From Rheinheimera nanhaiensis E407-8 (GTDB lineage: Bacteria > Pseudomonadota > Gammaproteobacteria > Enterobacterales > Alteromonadaceae), in assembly GCF_000296695.1 (NCBI RefSeq), contig NZ_BAFK01000004.1:62001-126000 (forward strand): a DNA stretch of 64,000 nt, given 5' to 3'. Of the stretch, positions 16,085 through 25,610 are shown piece after piece; positions within the stretch are counted from its first letter, which is position 1, and each line of letters starts with the position of its first letter. A program made the translations under genes and the position numbers. The notes under the pieces are model-generated. The model saw nothing but the letters and a program-made list of their open reading frames with translations, made no database searches and had not been told where the DNA came from.

Positions 16085-17821
16085 TCAACGTTTGAGCAAA
16101 AACAACCACACCACCAGCAATAAGGTAATAAACCAAAAACCGGATAACAGCTGCCAGAACAGCAGCGGGTTGGTTTTATGCTGCTGCTTAACTTCCTCGT
16201 GTAAAAACGCCGGATTAGGCTGCTGTAAGTCGGTTAACAGCTGGTTTATGCTTTGATAGCGCTGTGATAAATCGAGGCTGACGCCCTTTTGCAGGGCACG
16301 GTCAAACCAGGTTGGGATCACCGGGTTATACTGGCTGGCACTACGATAACGCAGTTTGTCATAATCGGCTGCGGTGCGGCATTCTTCTACTGCATTGCCG
16401 TAAGGTAAGTGGCCGCCACTGAACAGCTCATAGGCAATAGTGGCCAGCGCATAAATGTCGCCCTGCACGCCGGAGTTGTGCCCAAGCAGATAATGCGGAT
16501 CAGAATAGGCCGCTGTGCCCAGTGCCGCATCATGCTGCAATGGGCTGTAAATTTCGGCTAAGCCGGCGACATACACAGAGCCAAAATCGACAATTTTTAA
16601 CTGACCGTTGCTTAAATACATAATATTGCCGGGCTTTAAGTCCTGATGAATAGCGCCCATACGGTGAAAGGCTTTTAAGCCTTCGGCAATTTGCTTAACC
16701 AGTTTAATCGCCAACGCCGGTTTTAGCGGTTTGGGCTGGCGCTCAAACCATTGCTCTAAACTCTGGCCGTCTAAATACTCCATCAGATAATATAAAAAGG
16801 TGCGTGGCCGGCTTTGCCGCACCACTTTTACTACGTAGTCAGATTCAATACGCAGGCCTATCCATTCTTCACGGATAAAGCGGTCGATATAGAGCGCATC
16901 ATCATCATAATTCAGTGACGGGCACTTAAGCACCAGCTTAGCCCCGCTGTCTTCATCTCCCACTAAATACAGATGGCTGCGGCTGCTGGCAAACAGCTCT
17001 TGCAGTACTTTGTAACCATCCAGTTTCATGCCGGCGCTTAATGCCGGCGGAAACGGTAACCGGGTTAAATACTGGTTTAAATCATCCAGGCTTTGTTCAG
17101 GCAGTGCTGTTATCTCCAGCAAAATCAAGCTGATATTGTCGTCGCTGCCCTGCGCTAACGCCTGCTGCTTTAATTGCAAAGCGGTTTGCTCAAGATCATC
17201 AGCTGCCGATACAGCCTGTTGCAGCATATCCGGACTGACAAAATCTGACAAACCATCGGAGCAAAGCAAAAAGCGATCACCAGGCTTGACACTGATACTG
17301 CCCTGCTGCAGCTCAACCCGCGCATCCATGCCCAGCGCCCGGCCTAAAAACTGACGCTGCTCTGACAGTACTGTAGTGTGATCCTGACTCAGCTGCACCA
17401 GCACACCATCTCGCCAGTGGTAAAGCCGGCTATCGCCAATATGAAAAAAATGTGCGGTTTGTGATTTTAAAATCAGGCAGGTAAAGGTAGTGAGATAGCC
17501 TTTTTGTTCATGCACAAACTGATGGCTCAGCTCGTACAGCTCGTTGTTAATGGTCGCCAGTAGCTGCTCGGCGCTGTAGGCCACCGACCAGCTATCCGGC
17601 GTTTGGCAGTATTCGCGGCAAAAACGGCTGACCGCGCGCTGGCTGGCCTGCTGCCCGGCTTCGGCGGTACTGACACCATCGGCCAGGGCAAAACAGGCAC
17701 CTTTGTAGGTAAGTAAGTGAGCATCAGTTGGCATATAAAGCGCTACCGCATCTTCGTTGGCCGGCTTAATACCGGCCTCACACACTGTGGCGTAGCGTAG
17801 CTGCAACGCAGACTCACTCAC
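16085..17821 (-). CDS. Membrane-anchored PP2C phosphatase - Ser/Thr kinase fusion
   Basis: A 578-residue bifunctional protein. Residues 1-245 are a PP2C phosphatase (ADGVSTAEAG, HIGDSRLYHW, LCSDGLSDFV). Residues 268-535 are a Hanks-type kinase: catalytic loop HQDLKPGN, metal-binding DFG in KIVDFGSVYVAG and a usual APE-region substitute near GTAAYSDPHYL. A membrane helix lies at residues 555-576, so the enzyme parts face the cytoplasm. Its stop and start place it 30 bp downstream of a narK gene in the same direction; such fusions are often found next to nitrate transporters. It probably tunes nitrate uptake or use by phosphorylation. Confidence 0.88.
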   Translation of the reverse strand: MSESALQLRYATVCEAGIKPANEDAVALYMPTDAHLLTYKGACFALADGVSTAEAGQQASQRAVSRFCREYCQTPDSWSVAYSAEQLLATINNELYELSHQFVHEQKGYLTTFTCLILKSQTAHFFHIGDSRLYHWRDGVLVQLSQDHTTVLSEQRQFLGRALGMDARVELQQGSISVKPGDRFLLCSDGLSDFVSPDMLQQAVSAADDLEQTALQLKQQALAQGSDDNISLILLEITALPEQSLDDLNQYLTRLPFPPALSAGMKLDGYKVLQELFASSRSHLYLVGDEDSGAKLVLKCPSLNYDDDALYIDRFIREEWIGLRIESDYVVKVVRQSRPRTFLYYLMEYLDGQSLEQWFERQPKPLKPALAIKLVKQIAEGLKAFHRMGAIHQDLKPGNIMYLSNGQLKIVDFGSVYVAGLAEIYSPLQHDAALGTAAYSDPHYLLGHNSGVQGDIYALATIAYELFSGGHLPYGNAVEECRTAADYDKLRYRSASQYNPVIPTWFDRALQKGVSLDLSQRYQSINQLLTDLQQPNPAFLHEEVKQQHKTNPLLFWQLLSGFWFITLLLVVWLFLLKR

Positions 17822-17850
17822 ATCTTGCCTCCTTTGTATCGCCAGCCAGG

Positions 17851-19347
17851 CTAGCCGACATTAATGCGATGCACAGTACCGTCTTCACCCACTTCGGTAA
17901 TATGGCCTTTAGGGTCATCCAAAAACATCACCGCTACCAGACCCACCAGTGCCGAAGCGGCGATAACATAGAAAAACATACTGTAGCTGACATAACTTAG
18001 CACTGTTAAGTACACCACAGCACCGACATTACCATAGGCGCCGGCCATACCGGCAATTTGTCCGGTCATACTGCGTTTTATCAGCGGCACTATAGCAAAC
18101 ACGGCGCCCTCACCTGCCTGCACGAAGAAGCTACAGGCCATAGTTGCCAGCACCGCCAGCGGGATCCACCAATGGCTGTCCATCAGCCCCATTAAGAAAT
18201 AACCAGCCGCCAGTCCACCAATTAAAATCAGCATACTTTTGCGCCGGCCAAATTTATCCGAAAACCAGCCGCCCATCGGCCGCGATACCAGGTTCATAAA
18301 GGCAAAACCCGACGCTAACAAACCGGCTTTAACCGCACTTAAGCCTTCGAATGTTTCGAGGAAATACAGCGGCAGCATTGATACCACTGCCAGCTCTGAG
18401 CCAAAGGTAGCAAAATAGGCAATATTTAAGATCCCGACCTGCTTAAAGCTGTATTTATCAGCCTCCGGTACGCCGGCCCGCAAATGATCTGCGTTAATGT
18501 GCCAGGTTTGCTGGGTTTGCACGATAAACAGCAGCAATAACACGCCCCACAGCACATACATCATATCAGTACTGAACAGGTTTACGCCCGCCGGTGATAA
18601 ACGCCACGCCAGCATGGCCAGCGCCAGATGCATCGGAATATTCATCAGCATAAGGCCCCATAGCGCCCCCCAGCTGGACACCAGCATAGCGCCGGTTTTT
18701 TTCGGTTTAAAATACACCGAGCCTTTGGGCGTATTGCGGGCAAATTTATAAAATACCAGCGCATATACCGCACTGATTACCCCAACAGTGCCAATTGCAT
18801 AACGCCAGCCATCAGCACCACCAAAGGCCAGCGCCAGGGCAGGTAACGTCATGGCCGCGGCGGCTGAGCCAAAGTTACCCCAGCCACCGTAAATGCCTTC
18901 AGCCGTGCCCACCTGATGGTGCGGAAACCATTCACCCACCAGACGAATACCCACCACAAAGCCGGCACCGACAAAACCGAGCAAAAAGCGAAACAGTGCC
19001 AGCGCATCATAAGTTTGGGCAAAGGCAAAACCGATACACAGCAGTGCCGAGATAAACAGCAATAACGAATACATAATGCGTGGGCCATAGCGATCAACCA
19101 GCATACCCACCACAATACGCGCCGGTATTGTTATTGCCACGTTCAGAATAAGTAGCGCTTTAATTTGCGCATCCGTTAGCGCCAAAGCCTGTTTAATGTG
19201 GATAAGCAGCGGCGCATGGGCAAACCAGATCACAAAGGTTAGGAAAAAGGCAAACCAGGTCAGGTGCAGCATTTTTATTTTTTGTTCGGCAAAATTAAGC
19301 AGGTTTAACCCACTGCCGCTATGCGTTGCTAAAGCAGGACCAGCCAT
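17851..19347 (-). CDS. narK: NarK-family nitrate/nitrite transporter
   Basis: A 12-helix MFS transporter of the nitrate/nitrite porter family, 498 residues. The two nitrate-signature loops are visible as [13 protein letters not shown] and [11 protein letters not shown]. It probably exchanges nitrate for nitrite across the inner membrane. An upstream GTG at 19359 is in frame, but GGAGG lies between it and the ATG at 19347, so that ATG is the start. The kinase-phosphatase gene follows in the same unit. An FNR-like box is at 19412. The opposite strand starts a second NarK gene 305 bp away. Confidence 0.88.
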   Translation of the reverse strand: MAGPALATHSGSGLNLLNFAEQKIKMLHLTWFAFFLTFVIWFAHAPLLIHIKQALALTDAQIKALLILNVAITIPARIVVGMLVDRYGPRIMYSLLLFISALLCIGFAFAQTYDALALFRFLLGFVGAGFVVGIRLVGEWFPHHQVGTAEGIYGGWGNFGSAAAAMTLPALALAFGGADGWRYAIGTVGVISAVYALVFYKFARNTPKGSVYFKPKKTGAMLVSSWGALWGLMLMNIPMHLALAMLAWRLSPAGVNLFSTDMMYVLWGVLLLLFIVQTQQTWHINADHLRAGVPEADKYSFKQVGILNIAYFATFGSELAVVSMLPLYFLETFEGLSAVKAGLLASGFAFMNLVSRPMGGWFSDKFGRRKSMLILIGGLAAGYFLMGLMDSHWWIPLAVLATMACSFFVQAGEGAVFAIVPLIKRSMTGQIAGMAGAYGNVGAVVYLTVLSYVSYSMFFYVIAASALVGLVAVMFLDDPKGHITEVGEDGTVHRINVG

Positions 19348-19411
19348 AACATCCTCCACAGGATTAACAGATTAACTGCGCCCAGTGTAGAGAGGCTTAG
19401 GGCGAAAATCA

Positions 19412-19425
19412 TTGATATAAAACAA
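19412..19425. promoter_or_regulatory. FNR-like site upstream of narK
   Basis: TTGATATAAAACAA matches TTGAT-N4-ATCAA except for one base. It is 71 bp upstream of the narK start on the minus strand and 230 bp from the divergent narK gene, so it more likely serves the former. The rest of the 300-bp divergent region shows no clear element. Confidence 0.5.
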
Positions 19426-19651
19426 AGCCGCCAGGCAAGATTTTCACGTAAAAACAAACAGATACCAACTTAGCGGTATATCACCTCAGGGCCGCAGATA
19501 GCGGTAACACAAGCACTGATACCCCTTTGTAGGTAAACGGCGGCGCGAAGCGCTACTGGCTGGCGCGTCAGAGGTACGCCTACGTTGCTGCCTGCAGCGA
19601 TAGCTTTAGCGTTACACTAATGCCAACCCCTAATTAGCGGATGTTTTTGCT

Positions 19652-20980
19652 ATGGTGCAGCCTGCTCCAACAACGCTGGCACAAGCGACTCTACCCGGTG
19701 CAACCCGGGCATTACTGATGGCAACATTAGCCTTTGCCGCCTGTTTTTCTGTCTGGACCCTATACGCCGTAATGGGCATAGCACTGCAACAACAGCTTAA
19801 TCTTAGCGCCACCGAATACGGTTTTCTGCTGGCCGCACCTATCATTAGCGGTGCCGTGCTGCGCATTCCGCTTGGTATTCTGGCTGACAGATCCAGTGCC
19901 CGCCGGTTATGGCTGTATCAGATGCTGGCCGTGATACCAGCCTTACTGCTACTGCCACAGGTAGACAGCTACGCGGGTTATTTATGGCTGGGGCTCTGGT
20001 TTGGTATTAGCGGCGTGTCTTTTACGTTGGGCGTGCGCTATGTCAGCCAGTGGTTTGCTTCCAGCCGTCAGGGCCGCGCTTTAGGGTTGTTTGGCGTCGG
20101 CAATGCCGGGGTGGCCATTACCTTCGTGTTGGTGCCGCTGACGGTGCACTACGCCGGCTGGACATGGGTTGGGCCTGTTTATGCCGCCGGCATGTTGTTC
20201 ATCAGCCTGCTATTCGCCTTACTGGCACCGAAAGAGCCGCTGCAATTAACGCCCCCCCCCTGCGCGCTTAGTCTGCGTCAGCTATGCAGTGATGCCCGCA
20301 TCTGGCGTTTTTCGCTGTACTATTACTTTGTGTTTGGCAGTTTTTTAGCGCTACTGCTGTGGCTGCCGCAATATTATATGCAAGCCTACGACATGGACGC
20401 ACAACAAGCCATGGCGTTTACGCTGTTTTTTGTCGCCACATCCAGCATGGTTCGGGCACTGGGCGGCTGGTTCGCCGATCGCTACGGCGGCCGCGCTGTG
20501 AACTGGAGCGTGTTCTGGGTCTGTATTGTTTGCCTGTTTTTTTTAAGTTACCCGCCAACTACCTTAATTATTCACGGCCTGGAAAAAGACGTACAGCTGG
20601 AAATTGGCATTAATGTCTGGTGGTTTACCTTACTGATTTTTATTATTGGCGTAGCACAAGGCTTTGGCCGTGCCAGCGTGTACAAAGTTATTCACGATTA
20701 CTACCCGCAACATATGGGCAGTGCCGGCGGTTTTGTCGCCGCCATAGGCGCGCTCGGCGGTTGCACCCTGCCAATACTGTTTGGTGTAGCACAGGACGTA
20801 CTGGGTATAGTCACCGGCTGTTTTATGATTTTATACGGCGTGTTGGCACTGTGTATGATCACCATGTTTTTTGCCAACCAGGCGGCACAATATCAACAAC
20901 GGCTGGCACAGGCGCAGCGTAACAATTTTCTACTTGATGACGAACCTGTTCTAAACACTAAGGATACGCCATGCAAATAA
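19652..20980 (+). CDS. NarK-family nitrate transporter (NarK1-like)
   Basis: A second MFS nitrate porter, 442 residues with 12 helices. Signature loops differ from the neighbour: LFGVGNAGVAITF and GAIGALGGCTLPILFG, which fit the type I (nitrate/proton symport) branch. Having one of each type is common in nitrate respirers: one for initial uptake, one for nitrate/nitrite exchange. Type assignment is inference from motif likeness. nnrS overlaps the 3' end by 10 bp, so the two are co-transcribed. Confidence 0.85.
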   Translation: MVQPAPTTLAQATLPGATRALLMATLAFAACFSVWTLYAVMGIALQQQLNLSATEYGFLLAAPIISGAVLRIPLGILADRSSARRLWLYQMLAVIPALLLLPQVDSYAGYLWLGLWFGISGVSFTLGVRYVSQWFASSRQGRALGLFGVGNAGVAITFVLVPLTVHYAGWTWVGPVYAAGMLFISLLFALLAPKEPLQLTPPPCALSLRQLCSDARIWRFSLYYYFVFGSFLALLLWLPQYYMQAYDMDAQQAMAFTLFFVATSSMVRALGGWFADRYGGRAVNWSVFWVCIVCLFFLSYPPTTLIIHGLEKDVQLEIGINVWWFTLLIFIIGVAQGFGRASVYKVIHDYYPQHMGSAGGFVAAIGALGGCTLPILFGVAQDVLGIVTGCFMILYGVLALCMITMFFANQAAQYQQRLAQAQRNNFLLDDEPVLNTKDTPCK

Positions 20981-22173
20981 CCGATCTGGCCACCGAGCAA
21001 AAGCTATTCCCCCTGCTACGCCAGGCGTTTCGGCCGATGTTTTTGTTCGGCGCGGCTTTTAGTGCTATCGCCATGCTGCTGTGGGGCCTGACCCTGGCAG
21101 GCCATATTCAGCTAAAGCCATTTGCTAATGTGCTATTTTGGCACAGCCATGAAATGCTGTTTGGTTTTGTTGCTGCCATCGTGATCGGTTTTTTACTGAC
21201 TGCAGTGCAAAACTGGACCGGCCTGAGGGCACCACATGGCAAAAGCCTGCTGTTTATCAGCCTGCTATGGCTGGCCGGTCGCTTGCTGTTATTGTTCGGT
21301 GAAGGCTTGCCGCTGTATCTGGTGGCTGCGGTCGATTTAAGCTTTCTGCCGGTATGCGCTTATCTGCTTGCCGTACCACTGATTAAAACCGGCCAACAGC
21401 GTAACCTGTTTTTTATTCCACTACTGCTGTTACTTACTGCCTGTAACCTGCTGATGTATATCGGCATAGCAACATCGCGCTATGAATGGGTGCAAATGGG
21501 TAGCCAAAATGCAGTGTGGCTTATTACCTTACTGATGGCGATAGTCGGCGGCCGGGTACTGCCGATGTTTACTGCTAACGGCACCCAAACGAAAAAAGTC
21601 GATGCTATTGTTTGGTTAGATCGCGCCGCGCTGGGCTCACTCTGGCTGATTTTTCTGCTGCATTTCTTTGCCCTCAAGCAATACCTGCCGCCGCTGGCGA
21701 TAAGCGGCTTATTTGGCCTGAGCGCCGTTCTAACCGGCCTGCGCTGCCTGCGCTGGAAAATCTGGCTCACAGTAAAAGTGCCGCTACTGTGGTCACTGCA
21801 TTTAGCCTACTGGTGCATTCCGCTGGGGTTAGCGTTATACAGTGCGCGTTATGCCGGGGTAAATATCAGCAACAGCATAGCGCTGCATGCGCTAACCGCC
21901 GGCGCTATGGGCAGTATGATTTTAAGCATGATGGCGCGGGTATCACTGGGCCACAGCGGACGCTTGCTAAAACCGCATGCGGTAATGTCGCTGGCGTTTT
22001 TGCTGGTACTGGCGGCGGCCATCAGCCGCACTGTGCTTATTTGGCTATGGCCGGCGCAAACCATGCAATGGCTGTGGCTGGGTGTCGGCGGCTGGGTGCT
22101 GGCCTATGTGCTTTACGTGCTGGTATATTTTCCGGTGCTTACCACCCCAAGGCCAGATGGCCGGCCGGGCTAA
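20971..22173 (+). CDS. nnrS: NnrS-family haem/copper membrane protein
   Basis: NnrS is a 12-helix inner-membrane protein that protects cells against NO-related stress and is widespread in denitrifiers. The 400-residue protein shows the family's WHSHEMLFGFV motif near residue 57, with histidines that are likely metal or haem ligands, and a second AHALTAGAMGSMIL-like histidine motif near residue 305. Its start overlaps the upstream narK gene, which suggests coupled translation. The exact reaction is not known for the family. Confidence 0.9.
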   Translation: MQITDLATEQKLFPLLRQAFRPMFLFGAAFSAIAMLLWGLTLAGHIQLKPFANVLFWHSHEMLFGFVAAIVIGFLLTAVQNWTGLRAPHGKSLLFISLLWLAGRLLLLFGEGLPLYLVAAVDLSFLPVCAYLLAVPLIKTGQQRNLFFIPLLLLLTACNLLMYIGIATSRYEWVQMGSQNAVWLITLLMAIVGGRVLPMFTANGTQTKKVDAIVWLDRAALGSLWLIFLLHFFALKQYLPPLAISGLFGLSAVLTGLRCLRWKIWLTVKVPLLWSLHLAYWCIPLGLALYSARYAGVNISNSIALHALTAGAMGSMILSMMARVSLGHSGRLLKPHAVMSLAFLLVLAAAISRTVLIWLWPAQTMQWLWLGVGGWVLAYVLYVLVYFPVLTTPRPDGRPG

Positions 22174-22210
22174 ATCCGCTTACCTCTGAAGGGGTAAGCC
22201 TGCGGCGGCT

Positions 22211-22224
22211 TTGATTTATATCAA
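22211..22224. promoter_or_regulatory. Perfect FNR/DNR palindrome upstream of the DGC-protein gene
   Basis: TTGATTTATATCAA is a perfect match to TTGAT-N4-ATCAA. It is embedded in a longer symmetry, GGCGGCT before and AGCCGCC-like after. It lies 62 bp upstream of the ATG at 22286 and just after nnrS. Together with the CTTACACTT/GCAAGTGTAAG stretch this is a convincing anaerobic promoter. Confidence 0.8.
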
Positions 22225-22285
22225 GCCGCCAGCTACTGCGGCTCTTACACTTAGCCAATACGCAAGTGTAAGCGGAGCCCATTTT

Positions 22286-22663
22286 ATGAATACCGACTAT
22301 CAAGACAAGCCATTGGTTTATGCCTGCTCCGGCTGCTCCAATGTTGCCCAGCTGGCCAATGATTTAGCCGTGGTGCTCGACCGCCAGGGCTCGGCGCAAA
22401 TGTCCTGTATTGCCGGCGTTGGTGGTAAAGTAAAGCAGCTGGTAAAGGTAGCGCAATCCGGCCGGCCCATACTGGCGGTAGATGGCTGCCCGCTTAACTG
22501 CGTAAAACAAACCCTGGCCACGGTAAACGTAGTGCCCACCTGGCATATAGAGCTAACCACACTCGGCTATAAAAAACGCGACCACGAAAACTGCGATCTG
22601 GCTGATGCTTATAAACTGCTGCAAATGGTACACAGCGATATACTGATTCCTATTGCAGGTTAG
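22286..22663 (+). CDS. DGC-domain putative zinc-binding protein
   Basis: A 125-residue protein of the DGC family, named for a conserved DGCxxxC motif, here DGCPLNC near residue 72. Additional cysteines in YACSGCSNVAQ and MSCIAGVGG complete a likely metal site. Function of the family is not established. The ATG at 22286 has a GCGGAG site; the longer open frame starts inside the FNR palindrome and is not credible. The strong FNR site directly upstream ties it to anaerobic or nitrogen-oxide respiration. Confidence 0.8.
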   Translation: MNTDYQDKPLVYACSGCSNVAQLANDLAVVLDRQGSAQMSCIAGVGGKVKQLVKVAQSGRPILAVDGCPLNCVKQTLATVNVVPTWHIELTTLGYKKRDHENCDLADAYKLLQMVHSDILIPIAG

Positions 22664-22853
22664 CGGCACATCGCACAGCTTTTGAACGGCGTAATAATAC
22701 GCCAACTGTGACCTTTGACATTATCGTCACAGACAGCTATTTAATTCACAACCTATTTACTTGCTAACTAAACGCATTTAGCATGGCGATGTTTAAACAG
22801 CTCTTCCATGCGATTTATCATACAGTTAGCACGCTTATTTGGTTGGAATAGTT

Positions 22854-23360
22854 ATGAAATCTAAGTCGTATATTGTCGATAGGGCGCTGCACTGGGTATC
22901 AGCGTTATTGTTGCTTTTTATGCTGCTGAATTTATCGTCTCAGCTACATAATGTGGACTGGGATATTAAAGGCCAGTTGGAGCACAGGCAGGATGCTGTT
23001 GAACTACATGCTTTTTTAGGCATTATGCTGTTAGTTTTTACCGTTTCGCGTATTATTTTTCCGTACCTTACCAAAACCAGGATTGAACGCGTCAGTCCTA
23101 CATCCAAAAAACATGCGATATTTATCAAAGTCACTCACTTAAGCCTTTACGCCTGTATTTTTCTTTTAGCGGCAACAGGATTGGCGTTAATTAACAACTA
23201 TCAAATTCCCCTTACCGTTTTGGGCATTGAGCTTGCTCCAGATAAAGACGCTTTTTATCAGGTTTTTCCGCGAATTCATGATATCCATATGGTTCTTAAA
23301 CAGTTAATTTGGTGGCTGATAGCCATTCATTTCTTTGGCATTATGTACGCCAAAAGATAA
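22854..23360 (+). CDS. Cytochrome b561-type membrane protein
   Basis: A 168-residue four-helix protein of the cytochrome b561 family. Likely haem ligands are the histidines in RALHWVSALLLL (helix 1), ELHAFLGIMLL (helix 2) and HDIHMVLKQLIWWLIAIHF (helix 4). It may pass electrons between quinol and a periplasmic partner, but no partner is encoded next to it. The start follows TTGGAATAGTT. The 190-bp upstream gap after the DGC gene shows no clear hairpin or operator. Confidence 0.75.
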   Translation: MKSKSYIVDRALHWVSALLLLFMLLNLSSQLHNVDWDIKGQLEHRQDAVELHAFLGIMLLVFTVSRIIFPYLTKTRIERVSPTSKKHAIFIKVTHLSLYACIFLLAATGLALINNYQIPLTVLGIELAPDKDAFYQVFPRIHDIHMVLKQLIWWLIAIHFFGIMYAKR

Positions 23361-23395
23361 CACGGCCTGCTCAAACCTGGATAATATCGCCCCAA

Positions 23396-23791
23396 TCAAC
23401 AGGTTGAGCACACTTTTGCTAGCAGGTGTCTGTTGTTCCATTCGTAAAACGACAAAAAAGCAACAAACAAAGCTTCCAGACTGATAAAGGTTAAACCTAC
23501 CACACTTGCTGTTTGTGCATATATCAACACAATGGCAATACAAACAGGAAACCAGGCTGCGTTTGCAACTGCCAGCAAAGCAACCGATGCGGATGTTCTT
23601 TGCTTTGAAAACGCAAGCCATAACGCATACACACCGTAGCAAACATTTGCCGTCGCCAGCAGCAGAATAATTGAGATGGGCAGCTTATACAGGTCGCCAA
23701 ACCAATTTGGAAACAGCAATAACAAAATGCCTACTGTGAAGCCAGCACTGCCATCCAAATGTAAAATGTTGAATTTTTCTATTCGTTTCAT
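23396..23791 (-). CDS. Four-helix membrane protein, family not recognised
   Basis: A 131-residue hydrophobic protein with about four membrane helices (roughly 14-30, 38-62, 72-92 and 97-115). The N-terminus MKRIEKFNILHLDG is cytoplasmic and charged. Its start overlaps the stop of the histidine phosphatase gene by 4 bp (ATGA type), so it is the last gene of a unit running leftward from norR. No motif suggests a function. Confidence 0.65.
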   Translation of the reverse strand: MKRIEKFNILHLDGSAGFTVGILLLLFPNWFGDLYKLPISIILLLATANVCYGVYALWLAFSKQRTSASVALLAVANAAWFPVCIAIVLIYAQTASVVGLTFISLEALFVAFLSFYEWNNRHLLAKVCSTC

Positions 23792-24270
23792 CTGCAGCGA
23801 AAATTCTGCCGGCTAATGCGAACACTGATCGGTGCAGTCAGTTTTACCTGATACAGCAAGTCGTAGTCTTGTTCTGTCAGTGGCGCCATGGCAATACCGC
23901 TTAACAACTCAACTAATTGCGGCACCGTATTACTGTGTCCTACCACTAAAGCTGGTTGGCTAAGCGCCTTTAACTGCTGAACTAACACCTCTGGCTGGCG
24001 TGGATCATACGGCGTTATATCAAGCTGCTGCTGTTTAGCTACAGCAGCCGCCGTTTGCTGTGTGCGCTGGTAAGGTGTTACGTATACAGCGGCTAATTTA
24101 ACCCCAGCCAGGCTGTCGGCCAGTGCGTCGGCTCGCTGCTTGCCACAAACAGACAGCGCCGGGTCCTGCCCTTGAGGCTGCTTTTCTGCATGACGTACTA
24201 AATACACCGTATCAGCCGCAGCCATACAAGATAGCAGTAAAACTAATAGCAGACTGATGTTAAGCCGCAT
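23788..24270 (-). CDS. Exported histidine phosphatase-family protein
   Basis: A 160-residue member of the phosphoglycerate mutase/SixA superfamily. Residues 1-19 are a signal peptide ending at CMAADT, so it acts in the periplasm. The catalytic RHG-type motif is VYLVRHAEK (Arg25, His26), and the second catalytic histidine is in ALVVGHSNTVPQL. The substrate is unknown. It overlaps the GNAT gene by 11 bp and the next gene by 4 bp. Confidence 0.85.
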   Translation of the reverse strand: MRLNISLLLVLLLSCMAAADTVYLVRHAEKQPQGQDPALSVCGKQRADALADSLAGVKLAAVYVTPYQRTQQTAAAVAKQQQLDITPYDPRQPEVLVQQLKALSQPALVVGHSNTVPQLVELLSGIAMAPLTEQDYDLLYQVKLTAPISVRISRQNFRCR

Positions 24271-24787
24271 AGTTGTTGTCCTTTTCCAGAGGCAGTTGCA
24301 TATAACAGGCTTGCTCGCCCTGGTAGCTCGCCAACGCCAATTTGGCTTCTGCCATTACATTATGTACTACCGTGAAACCCTGCCGCTGCCAGTATGGCAC
24401 TGAGCCCTGCACTGCCACCAGCGCCAGTTTGCTCAAGCCCAGGCTTAGCGCATACTGCTTCGCGTTTTGCAGCAATTGACCGGCTAAGCCAAGCCCCCGC
24501 GCTTTAGGGCTAACGGCCATATCATGCAGGTACAGCAGCTCAGGCTTAGCCGCAGGTGTAAACGCTGCTGCTAACGGTGTGATATAGCCATCCTGCGCGG
24601 GGTAGCTGAACAAGTAGGCCAGGAGCTCGCCATCGCTGTTCTGTGCCAGCCAACAGCTGTTAGCCGCGACTGCCAGGCGCTGCGATAAAAGCTCTGGGCT
24701 TTCATACAGTGCATCGCTGTAACAGCTGTCTTGCAAACGTACGATAGCGTCTAGATCCGCTGCTGTGATTAAACGTAGGGTAATCAT
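24260..24787 (-). CDS. GNAT-family N-acetyltransferase
   Basis: A 175-residue acetyltransferase. The acetyl-CoA pyrophosphate loop is seen as VSPKARGLGLAGQLL, and the C-terminal YWQRQGFTVV is a typical GNAT strand-helix. The frame is open upstream into moeB, but the ATG at 24787 gives a family-like MITLRLITAADLD start and leaves a 31-bp gap after moeB. The substrate is unknown. It belongs to the norR-ybaN-moeB-GNAT leftward gene string. Confidence 0.8.
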   Translation of the reverse strand: MITLRLITAADLDAIVRLQDSCYSDALYESPELLSQRLAVAANSCWLAQNSDGELLAYLFSYPAQDGYITPLAAAFTPAAKPELLYLHDMAVSPKARGLGLAGQLLQNAKQYALSLGLSKLALVAVQGSVPYWQRQGFTVVHNVMAEAKLALASYQGEQACYMQLPLEKDNNYAA

Positions 24788-24818
24788 TAATACTTTTTTA
24801 CCAGATAATTGCGCGCCG

Positions 24819-25610
24819 TTAGTTTGACTGGCCGCCACAGACACTGCAAGCGGGATCTTTGGCCAGCGTAAACTGACGCCACTGGCTGGTTAAACCATCA
24901 AACAGCTGCAGCTTGCCATACAGCGGCGTACCAACACCCGCGAGGATCTTTACTGCTTCCAGCGCCTGCATGACACCAACTACACCCACTACCGGGCTTA
25001 AAATGCCGGCTTCCATACAGGTTAATTGCTGCTCGCCAAACAATTGGCTTAAACAGTGATAACAAGCGCCGTCGCCCTGCATACTGAAACTGGCCAGCTG
25101 GCCTTCAAAGCGGATAGCGGCACCTGATACCAGCGGCACTTTGGCGTTAACGCAGGCGGCGTTTATCGCATTGCGGCTGCTTAGGTTGTCTGTACAATCC
25201 AGTACCAGTGAAAACTGCGGTACCAGCTGCGCTAAGTCATCGGCAGTTAAGCGCTGCTGCAAAGCATTAATGACAATGTCTGAGTTTAACGCCTGTAGAC
25301 TCTCTGTAGCTTGCTGTACTTTACTCTGGCCGATATCCTCTTCGCGGTACAGAATTTGTCGTTGTAAATTGCTGTGGTCGATAGTATCGCTATCTACCAG
25401 GGTGATACTACCAACACCGCTGGCCACCAAGTAAGGTGCAGCGGCGCAGCCGAGCCCTCCCATACCTACCAGTAACACTTTGCTGGCAAGCAACGCCTCC
25501 TGCCCCCTAAAGTCCAGTGCCGGCAGCATTAGCTGCCGGCTGTAACGCATAGCTTGCTGCTGATTCAACGGAAGCGGGCTCCGCGGCGTCGGGCTAAACG
25601 GCTTAGTCAT
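24819..25610 (-). CDS. moeB: Molybdopterin-synthase adenylyltransferase (MoeB/HesA/ThiF family)
   Basis: MoeB activates the small MoaD subunit by adenylylation for sulfur loading in molybdopterin synthesis. The 263-residue protein has the nucleotide loop GMGGLGCAAAPYL near residue 49, the adenylation motif DSDTIDHSNLQRQILY and two zinc cysteine pairs, CYHC near residue 184 and CSVC near residue 256. The close relative ThiF/HesA cannot be fully excluded. It overlaps the ybaN-like gene by 8 bp. Together with mog it serves molybdoenzymes such as nitrate reductase. Confidence 0.85.
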   Translation of the reverse strand: MTKPFSPTPRSPLPLNQQQAMRYSRQLMLPALDFRGQEALLASKVLLVGMGGLGCAAAPYLVASGVGSITLVDSDTIDHSNLQRQILYREEDIGQSKVQQATESLQALNSDIVINALQQRLTADDLAQLVPQFSLVLDCTDNLSSRNAINAACVNAKVPLVSGAAIRFEGQLASFSMQGDGACYHCLSQLFGEQQLTCMEAGILSPVVGVVGVMQALEAVKILAGVGTPLYGKLQLFDGLTSQWRQFTLAKDPACSVCGGQSN

